From positions 62,001-126,000 of the forward strand of contig NZ_FMZH01000007.1 of assembly GCF_900101435.1 (NCBI RefSeq): a DNA stretch of 64,000 nt. Reading direction: 5' to 3'. The stretch's first letter is position 1. Every line of letters begins with the position of its first letter. This document shows, piece by piece, positions 25,953-33,632 of this stretch. The stretch is from Pedobacter soli. GTDB lineage: Bacteria; Bacteroidota; Bacteroidia; Sphingobacteriales; Sphingobacteriaceae. The notes beneath the pieces are model-generated. The model had not been told where the DNA came from. It saw only the letters and a program-made list of their open reading frames with translations, and ran no database searches. Position numbers and translations under genes: made by a program.

Positions 25953-26537
25953 ATGCCTCTATTAAACCTTGAAATTTTTTCGAACACTTCCAATGAAGTT
26001 ATAGCAGCTTATGTCACGGGAGCAATCGGAGTAGTTTTTGGTATCTTTCAATTTCTCAGTAAAGAGAGAGACAGAAGGAAAAGCCAAACGAACGCCATAG
26101 AACTTGAGCAGTTTAAACAGAGATCTGAGCTTTTTTTAACGCTAAAAAAAAATCAGATTGGTTATAACGAAGAATTGTTAAATGAGGTGTATAAAGTTAG
26201 AAGACTGACCGATGAAACAATCGTGCAATCGGAATTACCAGCGTTCGAATTTTTACATACGGGGCTTAAGGATTTCGTTAAATACTATAGAAATAACGCT
26301 AGTAAGATTCACTATTTAGATGGTGGGGTGCGATCTTTTGGACATGACATTTTGATCTGCGAGAACAAAATTGCTTACATCTTAAAAATGGTAAATGCTG
26401 GAGAATATGATGATATGGCTAAAGACCAGCTAACAAATACTTGTTTACGGTTGCAGGAACTTTGTAAAGAATATGAAGAGTTTCTTCGACAAGCTGCAAC
26501 TAGGGAATTTAAAAACCTAAAAAATGGTCAATTTTGA
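25953..26537 (+). CDS. Single-pass membrane protein with helical cytoplasmic part
   Basis: This 194-residue protein has one membrane segment near the N terminus (VIAAYVTGAIGVVFGIFQFL), then a charged stretch and a long helical region (about 50-190) with coiled-coil character. The fold recalls small membrane proteins of defence loci, but no named family is clear. It follows the Mrr-like gene after 102 bases and could be the last operon member or separate. A perfect terminator hairpin follows. Confidence 0.7.
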   Translation: MPLLNLEIFSNTSNEVIAAYVTGAIGVVFGIFQFLSKERDRRKSQTNAIELEQFKQRSELFLTLKKNQIGYNEELLNEVYKVRRLTDETIVQSELPAFEFLHTGLKDFVKYYRNNASKIHYLDGGVRSFGHDILICENKIAYILKMVNAGEYDDMAKDQLTNTCLRLQELCKEYEEFLRQAATREFKNLKNGQF

Positions 26538-26542
26538 TATGA

Positions 26543-26566
26543 AGCCCTGCTCATTTGAGCAGGGCT
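26543..26566. terminator. 10-bp perfect hairpin between convergent genes
   Basis: AGCCCTGCTC pairs with GAGCAGGGCT around ATTT, between the stops of the plus-strand membrane protein gene and the minus-strand histone-like gene, with A/T-rich flanks. Confidence 0.75.
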
Positions 26567-26591
26567 AAAATTTCCCAAAACAGCAATACTG

Positions 26592-26774
26592 CTATTTACT
26601 CTCTGTGTTCTTTAGTTCGGTAACCTCGTTACGTCCAGCTGCAGCCAGGTTTTTGATTTCCATGTAAGCCTTACGCAGACGTGTACCGGCAGCTTTGTTG
26701 CCCTTAACATAAAACGAGTTGGCATCAGCTTCAGTTGCTGCAATCAGCTCCTTTAATTTTTCAAATGAATTCAT
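26592..26774 (-). CDS. Histone H1-like small DNA-binding protein
   Basis: This 60-residue protein (MNSFEKLKELIAATEADANS, then KGNKAAGTRLRKAYMEIKNL) matches the small histone H1-like/Hc1-type proteins of Bacteroidota in length and sequence style. Such proteins bind DNA non-specifically and help shape the chromosome; copies on mobile elements are common. A TAnnTTTG promoter element lies about 20 bases upstream. It is placed after the conserved ICE gene on the same strand, 53 bases away. Confidence 0.85.
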   Translation of the reverse strand: MNSFEKLKELIAATEADANSFYVKGNKAAGTRLRKAYMEIKNLAAAGRNEVTELKNTESK

Positions 26775-26795
26775 ATTATTTTGTTTTTAAGTTTG

Positions 26796-26803
26796 CAAAT
26801 ATA
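26796..26803 (-). promoter_or_regulatory. Bacteroidota -7 element TATATTTG for the histone-like gene
   Basis: On the minus strand TATATTTG matches TAnnTTTG and lies 21 bases before the ATG. No good -33 element is visible. Confidence 0.4.
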
Positions 26804-26827
26804 GAAAACGGGAAAAAACAGCATGAA

Positions 26828-28099
26828 TTACATGCTCATCGAATTTTCCTGCTGTTTGTTCTTCTCTTTGGATTTCGATTTATCTTTACCAGTCGCCTGG
26901 TCCTGGGCCTGCTCTTTCTTCAATTCCTCCCGCTTAACAGGTTTACCATTAATTTCATAGAAGTTAAGGTTGTTGTAACGCGGCACGGCTTCAATGCGTA
27001 AAGCCTTCTCCTCGCCATCCGAATATACCACAGTCACCAGCGGCTTGTTACCGTTCTCCAGTTTTTCCACCAGACCGGCTAATTTTTCGGGCTTGTCAAG
27101 ATCCTTGAGCTCATAAGCCGAAAGTTCCTTTTTTAAATCAAAGCCGTAGCCTTCACCAAACTGCTTCATGGTATAATTCCCGTAGCGATCTTTGGGCTGA
27201 TCAAACTGGTAAACACTCCAGGCCTTGTACTGTTCACCCGCACGGCTCACCATATCTTCACGAAAAACAGCTCTGCCCTGGAGCATATTTGCTGCCTGTT
27301 CCACACTGAAACCTTTTCCACGATCAATGTAATGAGAGTTTTTAAGCACCGGACTATAAAATACCTGCTGGAACTCTTTCTTCACATAATCGATCTTACC
27401 TTCCTTCATCGTTGCCAAGGTATCCTTGAACTGTAAGTTTTTGTCATCGAACTTGCCTAATGCCAGCTCAGCAGTACCTTTCTGTTCTCTGAAATAATCC
27501 ATTGCCAGGACTGCACTATCGAACTTGCGGCTAAGGTTATCGTGCTTTCCGGAAGGATCAGGGCTAAAGACCAAATATTTATGATCTATTTCCAGGGGCT
27601 TAGCTTTGCTCTGTGCAATATCAAAGCGGTTAAAATAATAATAATCACTTTGACCAGACTTTTTTAAGTGTATGGTCAGGTCCATTTTTCCTATATCTGC
27701 CTGGATCTGCCCGCGAACTGTGAATTTTTCAATACCCTGTTCCATCATAGACTCAGCAGTGGCAATCATTGCTTCAGGCACTTTTAATGTCCTGGCTTCA
27801 TCCAGAAAGTTTTCTAAAGAATTTCTGTTCATATCAATTTTTTTTAGTTCATAATCTATTTTCTTAAAAGCGGCGTTCAGCTCTGAAATCGGCTGGGCAA
27901 TGTGCCAGTTAAAAATCTGTTGGTTTTCCGCGGCATCTTCAAGGGCAGAAATCTGATCCCGGTAACACACCAGATCCCAGCTGCCACTAATCGCTTGATC
28001 GCTGTCATATACTACCCAGCTAAAACCAAGGCTGGTTTGTTCTTCCAGATAAGCTGCCAGATAAGCTGCCAGCCCTTCTTTATCTGCTAATTTCACCAT
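26828..28099 (-). CDS. Conserved ICE protein of unknown function
   Basis: This 423-residue soluble protein resembles large accessory proteins of Bacteroidota ICEs and plasmids. Its recognisable second half has NMLQGRAVFREDMV, a QYKAWSVYQFD strand, GNYTMKQFGEGYGFDLKKEL and YEINGKPVKREELKKEQ, a repeat-like domain I know from such elements but cannot name. The C terminus is a charged K/E/Q-rich tail. The N terminus has a YLAAYLEE string encoded by a short local duplication. It lies downstream of traM, where traN and traO would stand in a full element. Confidence 0.75.
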   Translation of the reverse strand: MVKLADKEGLAAYLAAYLEEQTSLGFSWVVYDSDQAISGSWDLVCYRDQISALEDAAENQQIFNWHIAQPISELNAAFKKIDYELKKIDMNRNSLENFLDEARTLKVPEAMIATAESMMEQGIEKFTVRGQIQADIGKMDLTIHLKKSGQSDYYYFNRFDIAQSKAKPLEIDHKYLVFSPDPSGKHDNLSRKFDSAVLAMDYFREQKGTAELALGKFDDKNLQFKDTLATMKEGKIDYVKKEFQQVFYSPVLKNSHYIDRGKGFSVEQAANMLQGRAVFREDMVSRAGEQYKAWSVYQFDQPKDRYGNYTMKQFGEGYGFDLKKELSAYELKDLDKPEKLAGLVEKLENGNKPLVTVVYSDGEEKALRIEAVPRYNNLNFYEINGKPVKREELKKEQAQDQATGKDKSKSKEKNKQQENSMSM

Positions 28100-28181
28100 G
28101 CCCTAAAATTTCCAGCAGCATTTTTTCCTTAGCTTCCCAGTTCCGCCAAAGCGGTATAGCCCTATTGACTTCAGGTGCCAT
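28080..28181 (-). CDS. Very small ORF between traM and the next gene
   Basis: This 33-residue frame (MAPEVNRAIPLWRNWEAKEK, then MLLEILGHGEISR) starts in a TGATG overlap with the traM stop and ends 20 bases inside the next gene. The overlaps and the protein-like composition suggest a real small gene or the kept start of a deleted ICE gene. It could equally be chance. Confidence 0.4.
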   Translation of the reverse strand: MAPEVNRAIPLWRNWEAKEKMLLEILGHGEISR

Positions 28182-29248
28182 CACTTCAGTTTTTTGGTAT
28201 TGTCACGCAGCAATAGGGGATAACCAGCCTTCAGGTTCTGCTTTACCCGGCCGATCTTTTTGGTCAGCAAAGATTTCGCTGCGTCTATACCTGCCCCTGC
28301 AATCTGCGTGGTCAGATCAAATCCCGACAGCCCCAGACCTCCGATCGCATCGGTTGTGCCACCATTCACCGCATCGGTTAACAATGCCTCCGGCGCATTA
28401 ATTCCCTGCATGGCATCACGCTGATCAAATACAGTCAGGTTAACCGGGATGACCTGGTTACCCAGACGCACATTTTTGATCTCCAGGTTTAATCGCTGGT
28501 TAGAAAAAGCGGCCAGACCAAATAGGGGATGCCCCTTTGGAAAAACCACACCATTTAAAACCAGCGAATCCAGCAAACGAAGCTCCACCACCGATCCCTG
28601 TCTTGCTCTTTGGTTCGCTGCAATCACTGCTGGAATGGCTTTAAATAAACTATCAGGAACAATCTTAGCATCCGATTTTTTATAAATCTGCCCAGCCAGA
28701 TCAGGATTCTGCACAGCAATGAGCTTATCCATCATCGCATTCAACTGCACCATTTCAGGATCAACTTCACCCGAACTTTCCTTCATGTTTTTCATCAGGG
28801 TTTCCAACCGGTCCACATCGCTGGTCATTTTGTTATCCCGAAAACCACCGGTGAGATCAATGCCAGTGGCAGCATTGTTTTTCGGCGCAGCATAAGGTGT
28901 GTTGATTTCTTTATTAATTGCTGCCAGCTTTTCATTGATCTGGGCAGTCTGCTGATCTTCTTTAACATCCAAGTCGAACTTAGCCGCAATGGCATCTATA
29001 CCGCCCATTTTACCCGAATCCGCAATTACCTGGTTATAAATTGCCATTTTATCATCAGCCTGCTTACCCTTAAACTGCGCATCCGGTAAAGTCGTATTGA
29101 TGCCTTTTGGTAAAGCCGCTTGCTGAGCGCTTATACCACTACCACCGCCCAGTGCATAAAAGCCAAAGGCTAAAAAAGGCAGTATCAAAAAGGGAAGCAG
29201 CATCAGTACCTTCCTTTTTTCCATTCGATTTCTTTTCATTGTTGTCAT
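28181..29248 (-). CDS. traM: Conjugative transposon protein TraM
   Basis: This 355-residue protein has an N-terminal membrane anchor (RKVLMLLPFLILPFLAFGFY) followed by GGGSG, a long helical periplasmic region with many Q/A/K residues, and a C-terminal domain (RARQGSVVELRLLDSLVLNG, FPKGHPLFGLAAFSNQRLNL) that matches TraM of Bacteroidota conjugative transposons. TraM works like VirB10, spanning the envelope. It lies behind traL-like and traK in the usual K-L-M order. The length is slightly shorter than many TraM proteins but the domain looks whole. Confidence 0.9.
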   Translation of the reverse strand: MTTMKRNRMEKRKVLMLLPFLILPFLAFGFYALGGGSGISAQQAALPKGINTTLPDAQFKGKQADDKMAIYNQVIADSGKMGGIDAIAAKFDLDVKEDQQTAQINEKLAAINKEINTPYAAPKNNAATGIDLTGGFRDNKMTSDVDRLETLMKNMKESSGEVDPEMVQLNAMMDKLIAVQNPDLAGQIYKKSDAKIVPDSLFKAIPAVIAANQRARQGSVVELRLLDSLVLNGVVFPKGHPLFGLAAFSNQRLNLEIKNVRLGNQVIPVNLTVFDQRDAMQGINAPEALLTDAVNGGTTDAIGGLGLSGFDLTTQIAGAGIDAAKSLLTKKIGRVKQNLKAGYPLLLRDNTKKLK

Positions 29249-29268
29249 TTAAAAGGTGAATAATATTG

Positions 29269-29490
29269 TTAATTGAATGCCTGGACGAGTAGCCTGATCA
29301 GGTAAGCACTGGAACCAGCGCAAAAACAAACCAGTAAAAACAGCCAGGTTTTAGGATGCAGATTGGCAGTTTTAGCGTTTAGCCAATCCGACAACTGGCG
29401 CTGTCCGGCCAGAATCCTGCCTGCTATCCTAAAGGCAAACCTTTCCTGACCATCAGATAGTGGCCTGCTATATTTCCTGAATAACTTCAT
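29269..29490 (-). CDS. Small membrane protein at the traL position
   Basis: This 73-residue protein has one C-terminal membrane segment (TWLFLLVCFCAGSSAYLIRL) and a basic N-terminal half. It overlaps traK by 4 bases and precedes traM, exactly where the small traL gene lies in Bacteroidota conjugative transposons. The sequence alone is too short to prove TraL. Confidence 0.75.
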   Translation of the reverse strand: MKLFRKYSRPLSDGQERFAFRIAGRILAGQRQLSDWLNAKTANLHPKTWLFLLVCFCAGSSAYLIRLLVQAFN

Positions 29491-30116
29491 GGTTCCGGCA
29501 TTTTAGGGTTCACGTCCGCATTAACCAGTGTTTCCCATTTCTGGATCAGAAAACCATGCGGATTGTTATCGGTCTGGGATTCCAGTACACGCAGTTCCCC
29601 GCGTGTGACCAGCTTTCTGACCACTGTACTGCTGGAGCGGATCAGCTTTTGGGTAGCATAACAGGTAAAGCCATAAGGCGCATGATCCAGCGATAAAGCA
29701 ATACTGTCAATTTCGATGTGCTGGGAGATATTGGCAGAGATCAGGTTATTGTAATAGCCGCTCTCCTTTAAATTATCATAAGCCTTTTTAGCCGAGCCAT
29801 CTGCCAGGTACAAAGCCTTGGCAATTCCTGCCGAAATCGCCTTTTCATCCGGATCAAGCGTAAAAAACAAGCGGTGAAAAGTGCTGATATGGTCGCGCAT
29901 TTCTACCGGCAGGTTCTGCTTTCGGTCAGCGGAAATCGCCTCCAGCAACTTTCCATTGTGCAGGATAAATATCCTCGAACCATTTTCGCGTACCAATGAA
30001 AAAGAGCAGTACAGCGCTACAGAGGTCAGCAAAACACAGCAAACCAGAAATACGATGCTGAAGCGTTTAATGTGCTGAAAAGCACGGTCTATATTTTTTA
30101 GTTGCGTAAATACCAT
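29487..30116 (-). CDS. traK: Conjugative transposon protein TraK
   Basis: This 209-residue protein has the TraK hallmarks: KNIDRAFQHIKRFSIVFLVC giving a short cytoplasmic start and one membrane segment, then the periplasmic NTF2-like part with VEMRDHISTFHRLFFTLDPD and YLADGSAKKAYDNLKESGYY. TraK is the VirB8-like assembly factor of the Bacteroidota conjugation apparatus. It lies 2 bases after the TCP-TraJ fusion gene and overlaps the traL-like gene. The sequence appears intact. Confidence 0.93.
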   Translation of the reverse strand: MVFTQLKNIDRAFQHIKRFSIVFLVCCVLLTSVALYCSFSLVRENGSRIFILHNGKLLEAISADRKQNLPVEMRDHISTFHRLFFTLDPDEKAISAGIAKALYLADGSAKKAYDNLKESGYYNNLISANISQHIEIDSIALSLDHAPYGFTCYATQKLIRSSSTVVRKLVTRGELRVLESQTDNNPHGFLIQKWETLVNADVNPKMPEP

Positions 30117-30118
30117 AG

Positions 30119-31351
30119 CTATCCGTTTTTACCTCCTGCAATTTTATCCTTCATGTAATCATTGCCATCTGAAACCTCGCCACCACGCATTTTTCGGTAG
30201 GCGTTCCCCATCGCATCGGCCGCCATTCCACCAGCTGCGCCAGTAGCATTCATCGCTGACCTGCCACCACCGACTACCAGCGAATTCACTTTTTGCAGGA
30301 TCGCATTACCACCACCGGCATGAACAATATAATTGGCCACGTTCGGCACCGTGAAATAACCCACGATCCCAATCACCAAAAACACAAGATATGCGCTATC
30401 TGAAGCGCTAAAAAACGTATCCCCCGATTCCCCGATCTGGGAAATATCGATTTTTAACATGTTCGTACGGCTCGCTTCAGCAGCATCGGCAATGTCTTCC
30501 ATACTGCCAGGATCAAGCGGGTTACAACGATGCGTTCTGTTCAGGTCTTCAAAATTAATGATGTAAAACGCAGGCTTAACCTTATAATTGTCCTGGTATT
30601 TTAACAGCTTATTGTAAGCCATTCTGGTGAGGTCATCAAACTTAAAATCATAAATGAACATCGAAAATCCCTTTTTGATTTGCTGATCCATAATATGCCG
30701 GATCACAAAATAAGTCTTTCCTGCACCACCCGAACCCGCTACCAGAACACTCCGGTAAGGGTTCACGCAATTGATCCAGCCATCCCTTGTCTTTCCCTTC
30801 AGGTTATATACCGTAGGAAGATTGAAAGAGTGTTCATTTTCCAGTAGGCGTTCTTCCTGGGGGAAAGTCTCATTCTCGGAGTTAAACACATCAGCCTGTA
30901 GGTTATTTTTGATTAGCCTGCTTAACCAGGTGCCCCCGGTAAGCACCAATAGATAACCACATACCGATAAAGCGATATACAAGGCAGCAACTACAGGTAC
31001 ATTGCAAGGCAAATAAAAAACCAATACACTAACCAGGTACACCAGTAGGCCACTTGCCAAGTAAGCCACGATGCTATTCCTTTGGATCTTCTCGTCCTTT
31101 TTGCCTTTTAAGCCCAGTAATGATATACACAGGAAAAGTAAGGCAGCGAGTTTAGCTTTAAACATACCGGTAAACAATCCCGTTTTTGCGATATTCAGTA
31201 CCACCCGATCGGTAAGTGCCGCCGTCCATCCCCAATGCTCAAATGCCTGATAACAGCTGATGTAGAAATGTATGGCAAGTATAAATAGGCTGATCAGCCT
31301 TGTAAAATCAAGTATCTTGCGTAGCCCCTGGGTATCTTCTTCAGTATTCAT
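30119..31351 (-). CDS. In-frame fusion: coupling protein (TraG/VirD4-type) N terminus to TraJ C terminus
   Basis: This gene makes a 410-residue chimera. Residues 1-298 are the start of a type IV coupling protein: four membrane segments before residue 145, a Walker A (AGSGGAGKT, 205-213), IYDFKFDDLT, then CNPLDPGSMEDIADAAEASR. Coupling proteins normally continue for over 300 more residues with the Walker B. Here residue 299 onward (KIDISQIGESGDTFFSASDS, then GIVGYFTVPNVANYIVHAGG) is the C-terminal part of TraJ, the VirB6-like membrane protein. The join is near 30450-30462 and keeps the frame. The genes that normally stand between them (traA to traI) are gone. A deletion is the simplest cause; the protein is unlikely to work as a coupling protein. 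Confidence 0.88.
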   Translation of the reverse strand: MNTEEDTQGLRKILDFTRLISLFILAIHFYISCYQAFEHWGWTAALTDRVVLNIAKTGLFTGMFKAKLAALLFLCISLLGLKGKKDEKIQRNSIVAYLASGLLVYLVSVLVFYLPCNVPVVAALYIALSVCGYLLVLTGGTWLSRLIKNNLQADVFNSENETFPQEERLLENEHSFNLPTVYNLKGKTRDGWINCVNPYRSVLVAGSGGAGKTYFVIRHIMDQQIKKGFSMFIYDFKFDDLTRMAYNKLLKYQDNYKVKPAFYIINFEDLNRTHRCNPLDPGSMEDIADAAEASRTNMLKIDISQIGESGDTFFSASDSAYLVFLVIGIVGYFTVPNVANYIVHAGGGNAILQKVNSLVVGGGRSAMNATGAAGGMAADAMGNAYRKMRGGEVSDGNDYMKDKIAGGKNG

Positions 31352-31361
31352 AAGTTAATTA

Positions 31362-32669
31362 TTAAAGGTTGATTTGTTCAGTTTGCTGTCCCCGTTTTCT
31401 TCGTTTCTTTTTCCTTTTAGCCGGTTGAGGGGCCAGTTCAGGTTCAGTTCTACCCAATAGCATTTCCAGGTAATTGGTGGATTTAGCCGGTGGCAAATAA
31501 GTTTCTTTACCGCCCGGTTGATTTTGAACCTTGATTTGAGATGTAGCCGTATTCAGGATGGTGTTTTTTGTGGATGAGGGCCTGACTGCATTTACAGCGG
31601 TTACTCTTTGACGCGCGGATTGAGTGAAACCATCCAGTAACGCCTTAGCCCCATAAGCTTTTCCCAGTTCACTGCCATTGAAAACGGCTCTTCCTGCATG
31701 ATCAATAAAAGTAACTCCATATACCTGGCCATCCTTGCTGGTCCGGTATAGTACCTCAATTTTCTGCTCTTTTAACCGGTCCTCAAAACCCTGCTGATCT
31801 GGCTGAGCTTTGAGCGCACGATCAATGCGCTGTTTTAAAGAAGCCGCTATTATCTTCCGTTTGGATTTATTCTTTTCAAAACGCTGCGCTAACTTATCTA
31901 AAGTATGTTTCCCTGCAATCCGGCTGGCTTTGATCGGAACGCCTAATTTGTTCCCCTTTTCATCAATCATCCGGTAAAGCAAACCGTTTTGCTTGAACAT
32001 AGCCGACTTTTCATGCCCCCGGTCAGCCATCATGTTAAAGCAGTTCAATACCGCATTGAGTTCAGCCAGGCTACTGTAATTATATTTTTGCACGACGGTA
32101 TTCACAATCTGGGTAATTGTTTTTTTGGTTTCATAATTGCCATATTCAGCCTTTTTAAGTCTGGAAATATCCAGAATGGGCATCTCCTCATCTTTTCCCC
32201 GGCCTGATGCCTTTATCAGTCCATATTTTATTTCAATCTCCTGCCGCGCTTTTTCAGATACGTCACGGCCCAGGTTATGTAAACTGATCCGATTACCCAG
32301 TGCATCAATATTGGTACTCACAATATGGCAGTGCGGATGAGCAGCATCCTGGTGGTGGTAAATCAGGTAAGGCTGGTCTTTAAAACCAATTCTTTCCATA
32401 TAGTCCCTTGCAATTTCCTGCATTTTTTCAGCGGATATTTTTTCATTGGTTTCAAAGTTTAGAGAGATGTGCAGGCAGTTGGTCTTCACGCGCTGATTTA
32501 ACCCGGCCCGATACTTCAAAACAAAAAGCTTCTCTGCAGGGTTTAACGCTACGCTATCCTTCAGGTAGTTCACGGCAGAAAGGAACACAGCTTTGCCTTT
32601 GCTAACTTTCTGCTCATTGTAGTTTAGCGCTCCTTTGATGCTTCTACCACTGACGATTCTTGCAACCAT
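31362..32669 (-). CDS. mobB: MobB-type relaxase/mobilization nuclease
   Basis: This 435-residue protein is a Bacteroidota relaxase (MobP family). The N-terminal part has RSIKGALNYNEQKV, then LHISLNFETNEKI, then YLIYHHQDAAHPHCHIVSTN, where HPHCH forms the metal-binding histidine cluster that supports nicking at oriT. NRISLHNLGRDVSEKARQEI follows. The C-terminal 150 residues are basic and ordinary for the family. It overlaps the MobA-like gene by 46 bases, the usual arrangement. It looks complete and should still be able to nick a matching oriT. Confidence 0.93.
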   Translation of the reverse strand: MVARIVSGRSIKGALNYNEQKVSKGKAVFLSAVNYLKDSVALNPAEKLFVLKYRAGLNQRVKTNCLHISLNFETNEKISAEKMQEIARDYMERIGFKDQPYLIYHHQDAAHPHCHIVSTNIDALGNRISLHNLGRDVSEKARQEIEIKYGLIKASGRGKDEEMPILDISRLKKAEYGNYETKKTITQIVNTVVQKYNYSSLAELNAVLNCFNMMADRGHEKSAMFKQNGLLYRMIDEKGNKLGVPIKASRIAGKHTLDKLAQRFEKNKSKRKIIAASLKQRIDRALKAQPDQQGFEDRLKEQKIEVLYRTSKDGQVYGVTFIDHAGRAVFNGSELGKAYGAKALLDGFTQSARQRVTAVNAVRPSSTKNTILNTATSQIKVQNQPGGKETYLPPAKSTNYLEMLLGRTEPELAPQPAKRKKKRRKRGQQTEQINL

Positions 32670-33061
32670 TTATCCGAAAATTGGTTCAGCCTGGTTTTAA
32701 TCCCATCTATTTTTGTATCTACATTTTCTTTAACCAGTTTATAGCTTTCCATCAGCAGTTTAACGCTGGGGGTAGTGGCATAGCTGTTCATCTTCTTAGC
32801 CATCTGATTCAGGTTACTGCCGATGGCACTGAGCTCGTTTCTAAGTAGGATCATTTCCTGGATAAAGTCATCAAAAGAACGGTTCCGGGCAATTGTGGTG
32901 ACAGGTTTATTCAGTAGCACGTTTCTGAGATAGGTGCTGAGGTCTTTATACGGAGTCTTGCGGAAGCGTTCGTTAATCTTGCTGGCTTCTGCCGGTGTTA
33001 AACGGATGTGTATCCATGCGGTACGCCTTGAATCTTTTTGCTTATTATTTTTGCCTTTCAT
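32624..33061 (-). CDS. mobA: MobA/MobC-like relaxosome accessory protein
   Basis: This 145-residue protein has a basic start and a ribbon-helix-helix-like N-terminal half (RRTAWIHIRLTPAEASKINE, YKDLSTYLRNVLLN), then the helical MobC-type segment ILLRNELSAIGSNLNQMAKK. Such proteins bind oriT and help the relaxase. It lies directly upstream of, and overlaps, mobB. In Bacteroidota elements this gene is named mobA; elsewhere the family is called MobC. Confidence 0.9.
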   Translation of the reverse strand: MKGKNNKQKDSRRTAWIHIRLTPAEASKINERFRKTPYKDLSTYLRNVLLNKPVTTIARNRSFDDFIQEMILLRNELSAIGSNLNQMAKKMNSYATTPSVKLLMESYKLVKENVDTKIDGIKTRLNQFSDKWLQESSVVEASKER

Positions 33062-33132
33062 CGCTGCTCATTGCTGCACTGATCAGATCCTTTATAATTG
33101 TCAGAAAAACAGAGTTCCGAGCGTTTTTCCTG

Positions 33133-33215
33133 CCTTGTCCGAGTTTCGAGGCAAGAGAGTGAAATCCGTTTGTATCACAAACGTACATTTCACTCCGCTA
33201 AAGAAACAGGCGGAG
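33133..33215. other. Candidate oriT: cluster of inverted repeats upstream of mobA
   Basis: A long hairpin at 33157-33195 has outer arms GAGTGAAAT/ATTTCACTC and inner arms GTTTGT/ACAAAC. It is followed by CTCCGC/GCGGAG (33193-33215) and preceded by an imperfect CTTG/CAAG repeat near 33133. This position, 70 bases before the relaxosome genes, is where oriT lies in mobilizable elements. No nic site can be assigned. Confidence 0.5.
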
Positions 33216-33268
33216 TTACCCCTTTCACTGAAGCAGTGCTGATTAAAAATGGTGATACAATTTGATGG

Positions 33269-33472
33269 TTAAATTCCGTTGTTATATCCTGGTCTGCGCC
33301 GGTTGATCGGCTGGCTTATGGGTAGAGTATCGATCAATTGCTCCAGGTGTAAGGATAGAAAACCTCTAAGTTTTGTACGGATGATTTTGCGCGGCGCGGT
33401 TACGATCCTTCTGAGCTTTGGGTAATGTTTGCCGTTAAAGTTTCGGCCTCTTGGTTCAGGTGTATTGTTCAT
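33269..33472 (-). CDS. Doubtful small basic ORF upstream of mobA
   Basis: This 67-residue, arginine- and lysine-rich frame lies in the 571-base gap before mobA, on the same strand. No family is recognised and no promoter is seen. It could be a small regulator or a chance frame; the composition (many R, P, I) does not help. Confidence 0.25.
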   Translation of the reverse strand: MNNTPEPRGRNFNGKHYPKLRRIVTAPRKIIRTKLRGFLSLHLEQLIDTLPISQPINRRRPGYNNGI

Positions 33473-33593
33473 GGTTCAATGTTTTTGACTGAACCAAAAT
33501 TGGAGAAGGGCAGCAGAGTATATTGGGGTATATATAGGGGAGTTGGTGATTTTCATTAGTTAATAGAGTATATGATGTGTTTTAGTTAATAAA

Positions 33594-33601
33594 TATATTT
33601 G
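33594..33601 (+). promoter_or_regulatory. Bacteroidota -7 element TATATTTG
   Basis: An exact TAnnTTTG match 31 bases before the ATG at 33633. A -33 element at the expected distance is not clear. Confidence 0.4.
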
Positions 33602-33632
33602 ACTGAAGGTTAAAAAATCATCATTTTAGAGC

